64,000 nucleotides of DNA, taken from the IMG/VR virus record IMGVR_UViG_3300032322_002674, positions 45,458 through 109,457 of that record; one strand, 5' to 3'. The stretch is from a virus. Below, piece by piece: positions 61,853 to 64,000 of the stretch; within the stretch, counting starts at the first letter, position 1; every line of letters begins with the position of its first letter. Made by a program: the position numbers and the translations under genes. The notes beneath the pieces are model-generated. The model saw only the letters and a program-made list of their open reading frames with translations. It was not told the origin of the DNA and did not search any database.

Positions 61853-62388
61853 AAATAGGTGAAATTTTAAAAGAATTAATTGAGGAAAACAGAATAAAAT
61901 TATTATTGGAAATAATTGATAATTTAATTTTACCAAATGAATACACTAAAACAATTAAAGGTAATGAAATAAAATTTACATTTAAAGATGGTGATTTAGT
62001 ATATTATGTTGCCTTTCTAAAAATTAAAGATATTGGGAAAATAATGATACCTGATACAGAACTTTATGAATTAATTAAAAACTTAGATAATAAATATTAT
62101 TTGGATTTTGGTGTGGTTATTGATGGTCAAAATGTTAATGATATTAAAACTAATAAAAACAACAGTATAACTATTTTTAAATATGTTTTTGCAATTATAG
62201 AAGAATTTATAAAAGAAAATGAAGTTAATGTATTAACTTATTATACTTATGATTTAAGTCGAGATAGAATTTATGATTTTTTTATAAATAAATTTTTAAA
62301 AGAAAAATTTTTCTACTATTCAAAAGATAAAAAACCTACCACCAATAAATTTTTAATTAATAAAAAATATGAACAAGAAAAAATATAA
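61849..62388 (+). CDS. Diverged member of the recurrent internal-protein module family
   Basis: The 179-residue protein has IKFTFKDGDLVYYVAFLKIK, then TIFKYVFAIIEEFIKENEVN, the same strand-helix layout as the modules at 19381, 24316 and 39629 (e.g. VTKITNEFINDYRPEI), but without the QTDG and KIYSN elements. No leader with a clear L-x-E end is present. Function unknown. It overlaps the next gene by 20 bases. Confidence 0.45.
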   Translation: MKIGEILKELIEENRIKLLLEIIDNLILPNEYTKTIKGNEIKFTFKDGDLVYYVAFLKIKDIGKIMIPDTELYELIKNLDNKYYLDFGVVIDGQNVNDIKTNKNNSITIFKYVFAIIEEFIKENEVNVLTYYTYDLSRDRIYDFFINKFLKEKFFYYSKDKKPTTNKFLINKKYEQEKI

Positions 62389-62740
62389 AAAAATATTGGA
62401 TAAATGGAAAGATGTTAAAATAATTTTACCTGAAAGTTATAATGAGATTAGAATTGATTTTTTAGGTGAACCAAATCATTATTTAATTCACTATAATAAA
62501 GACAATATAAATTGTTTATACTACAAACACCCAAAATATTTCTTTAAACCAACATTTTATCCAAATTTATTACTATTTGGTGATATTATTAACTTTATAA
62601 AAGAATTGAATTTTAAAGGAAAAATAGGATTTGAAAAAATTAATTATGATGGTTTAAATAAGTTTGTGAAAATACTTTTAAAAAGAAATAACATCCAATT
62701 TCAGGAGAACGAAAAATATATTTATACAGAAGTATTTTAA
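62369..62740 (+). CDS. Hypothetical protein
   Basis: The 123-residue product starts MNKKKYKKILDKWKDVKIIL and is Lys- and Tyr-rich with alternating strands (GDIINFIKELNFKGKIGFEK). It is not recognised. The start lies inside the upstream gene. It is followed by a short AT-rich gap. Confidence 0.45.
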   Translation: MNKKKYKKILDKWKDVKIILPESYNEIRIDFLGEPNHYLIHYNKDNINCLYYKHPKYFFKPTFYPNLLLFGDIINFIKELNFKGKIGFEKINYDGLNKFVKILLKRNNIQFQENEKYIYTEVF

Positions 62741-62793
62741 TGCAAAGTTAATAAATAACTTTAACTTTCTGAAAACTACATTATATTTCTTAC

Positions 62794-63150
62794 ATGAGTA
62801 CAAAAACAAATAAAGTGTCAACAACTTCAAGGAAGTTTGTGACAAAAGGTTCAAAACCTACGGAAAAGAGTCAAATGACTAAAAACTCAATTACCAAATC
62901 ATCTAAAACAATTAAAACTCCAAAGATGGTTGCGAAAACTACTAAATCTAACCAAACTTGGTATGATTTAAAAGGTTATGTTGGTTTCTATGAAATTAAT
63001 AAAACTGGTATGATTCGTAACAAAAAAACAGGGTATGTTTTAGTAGGTTATGGTAAAAACAAAGATGGTTACTCCCTATACAACAGAAACGGTGAACGTA
63101 AAATCTGGTATAGAAGTAACTTAATCAAACACCAATTCGGTAATATCTAA
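62794..63150 (+). CDS. NUMOD4-like DNA-binding protein without HNH domain
   Basis: The first 60 residues are low-complexity, rich in Ser, Thr and Lys (TKTNKVSTTSRKFVTKGSK). The rest, TWYDLKGYVGFYEINKTG then MIRNKKTG and GYSLYNRNGERKIWYRSNLI, is the NUMOD4 motif W-x-x-I-x-G-Y-E-G-x-Y-x-V-S-x-x-G-x-V-R-S and the following strands found in homing endonucleases. No HNH motif follows, so it probably only binds DNA. A strong terminator-like hairpin stands just downstream. Confidence 0.65.
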   Translation: MSTKTNKVSTTSRKFVTKGSKPTEKSQMTKNSITKSSKTIKTPKMVAKTTKSNQTWYDLKGYVGFYEINKTGMIRNKKTGYVLVGYGKNKDGYSLYNRNGERKIWYRSNLIKHQFGNI

Positions 63151-63158
63151 TACCGATA

Positions 63159-63236
63159 AAATTCTATCCATAATATTTAAGTTTTAATAGTCCCTTTTAT
63201 TATCTGTTATAATATTGTGGATAGAATTCTTTTTTT
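63159..63236 (+). terminator. Terminator-like hairpin with T-run
   Basis: AAATTCTATCCATAATATT (63159-63177) can pair with AATATTGTGGATAGAATT (63211-63228), about 17 pairs with one G-T mismatch, loop about 33 bases, followed by seven Ts (63230-63236). Good intrinsic terminator features after the gene ending at 63150; the AT-rich stem and long loop are atypical. Confidence 0.5.
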
Positions 63237-63255
63237 CACAATTAAATAATTTTAA

Positions 63256-63399
63256 ATGTTAACTTCTTTATTAATAATTTTTCTTATTATCTTCATTATT
63301 TCCAAAACCGATTTTACAAAGTTTGGTTTAGGAAAAAAAGATAAAAAATGTTGTGGTAATTGTTCTTGTAATAATGAAAAACAACAATTAAATGGGTAA
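63256..63399 (+). CDS. Small membrane protein with cysteine-rich end (47 residues)
   Basis: An ATG at 63256 gives MLTSLLIIFLIIFIISKTDF, a single hydrophobic segment, then KKDKKCCGNCSCNN with four Cys. The stop overlaps the methyltransferase start by 8 bases. This could be a metal-binding anchor; no family recognised. Confidence 0.5.
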   Translation: MLTSLLIIFLIIFIISKTDFTKFGLGKKDKKCCGNCSCNNEKQQLNG

Positions 63400-64000
63400 T
63401 CAAAATACATTCTTTCAATTAGAAGAAATAGAAGAAAAAAAATTGTATAATAATGATACAGTTATTAAATCAATTTCTTTTGACCAAAATGAAATATTAA
63501 GGAATATAATTAAACTTTATATTGAGGAAGGTTTTTTTGAATGTGACCCAACTTATTCAAAAGGAAACTTTTATAAGAAAGGAATTAAAGAACCAATTCA
63601 TAAATTTGATTTATATCCTCAAACCAATGATACCATTGAGGCATCATCAGATGATTTACCACTTGATAATGAATCTGTAAATTCAATATTATTTGACCCA
63701 GTATTTACAGTTGGTATTCCAAATTCATCTAAAGGTAAATCAGGAAGTAATATAATTGCAAATAGATTTGGTTCATTTAAAACAATGAAAGATTTGTGGG
63801 ATTATTATTATAAAACCTTAAAAGAATGTCATAGAATACTCAAACCAAATAAATTTTTGGTTGTTAAATGTCAAGACACGGTTTCATCTTCAAAACAATA
63901 TTTATCTCATGTTGAATTGATTAATCAAGGAACTGAAATCGGGTTTTATTGTAAGGATATGTTTATTCTAAATGCAAAAAATAGAATATTATCTGGTAAA
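63392..64000 (+). CDS. DNA methyltransferase-like protein, C-terminus cut by window edge
   Basis: The open frame from ATG 63392 runs to the window edge (203 residues visible). It begins MGNQNTFFQLEEIEEKK, the recurrent N-terminal motif. Then come FECDPTYSKGNFYK, a D-P-x-Y variant of the DPPY catalytic motif (motif IV), SILFDPVF, GSNIIANRFGSFKTMKDLWD and ECHRILKPNKFLVVKCQDT, matching N6-adenine/N4-cytosine methyltransferases of the N6_N4_Mtase type. It would methylate DNA with AdoMet, which the window can supply through the synthetase at 20045. Whether a full enzyme follows is unseen. Confidence 0.7.
   Translation, partial: MGNQNTFFQLEEIEEKKLYNNDTVIKSISFDQNEILRNIIKLYIEEGFFECDPTYSKGNFYKKGIKEPIHKFDLYPQTNDTIEASSDDLPLDNESVNSILFDPVFTVGIPNSSKGKSGSNIIANRFGSFKTMKDLWDYYYKTLKECHRILKPNKFLVVKCQDTVSSSKQYLSHVELINQGTEIGFYCKDMFILNAKNRILSGK

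Noticed and set aside
1-64000. Diversity-generating retroelement, prophage integrase or alternative genetic code
   Set aside because: No reverse transcriptase, template/variable repeat pair or integrase was seen, and TAA, TAG and TGA all end recognisable genes.

Overview
The window is a stretch of a very AT-rich (by eye roughly a quarter G+C) genome of a large, tailed, contractile (T4-like) bacteriophage. Evidence: a T4 gp17-type large terminase (43266-44936), a gp25 baseplate wedge (51462-51839), a gp53-like LysM-type baseplate protein (4719-5042), a gp26-like baseplate protein (8268-9038), a hub-like protein followed by a tail amidase (11351-16203), and several large tail or baseplate proteins. 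The host is probably a member of the Bacteroidetes: start codons are preceded by A-rich leaders without Shine-Dalgarno sequences, and some genes carry TAnnTTTG boxes, the -7 element of Bacteroidetes promoters. No integrase, bacterial housekeeping operon, rRNA, tRNA or CRISPR array was seen.

Layout. 1-1435: end-truncated SNF2-type helicase. 1474-9213: a metalloprotease-like protein, then neck/fibre/baseplate genes on both strands around a small AT-rich repeat array (8023-8225). 9215-11289: small genes and an M42 aminopeptidase. 11351-16203: baseplate hub and tail amidase. 16196-27472: an accessory block of proteins that look like head-internal cargo (a Nudix/transglycosylase fusion, HExxH proteins, a pseudokinase-tailed protein, members of a recurrent module family), plus an archaeal-type S-adenosylmethionine synthetase. 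27522-31048: small unknown genes. 31050-38195: a sigma-70 factor, an RNA-repair set (ATP-dependent ligase and a three-domain Pnkp) and a complete glutamyl-tRNA synthetase, then an HNH protein. 38180-43231: small genes, a PD-(D/E)XK-like nuclease and a 1200-residue modular protein. 43266-44936: terminase. 44929-52426: small genes sharing an N-terminal motif, a large tail protein, another modular protein, gp25 and a helical-repeat protein. 52534-59635: a tandem series of virion structural genes. 59632-64000: accessory genes (glycosyltransferase, NUMOD4-like protein) and an edge-truncated DNA methyltransferase.

The most striking unexplained pattern is a nine-times-repeated protein segment with consensus LNLKSRAxxQEKQREEYI in four different large proteins. 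Each copy lies a few residues after a [L/I/V]-x-E tripeptide, which is the consensus of the T4 prohead protease gp21. I infer that these are modular polyproteins packaged into the head and cut there, as T4 internal proteins and Alt are. A second recurrent signal is an N-terminal motif of the type F[F/W]x[V/I/L]EEI at the start of about seven otherwise unrelated proteins. Two promoter classes are proposed: TATTTATA before many structural or late genes (perhaps read by the phage sigma factor), and TTTGCA-N23-26-TAnnTTTG before accessory minus-strand genes (perhaps read by the host sigma factor).

No similarity search was possible. Product names rest on motifs I could read in the sequence.
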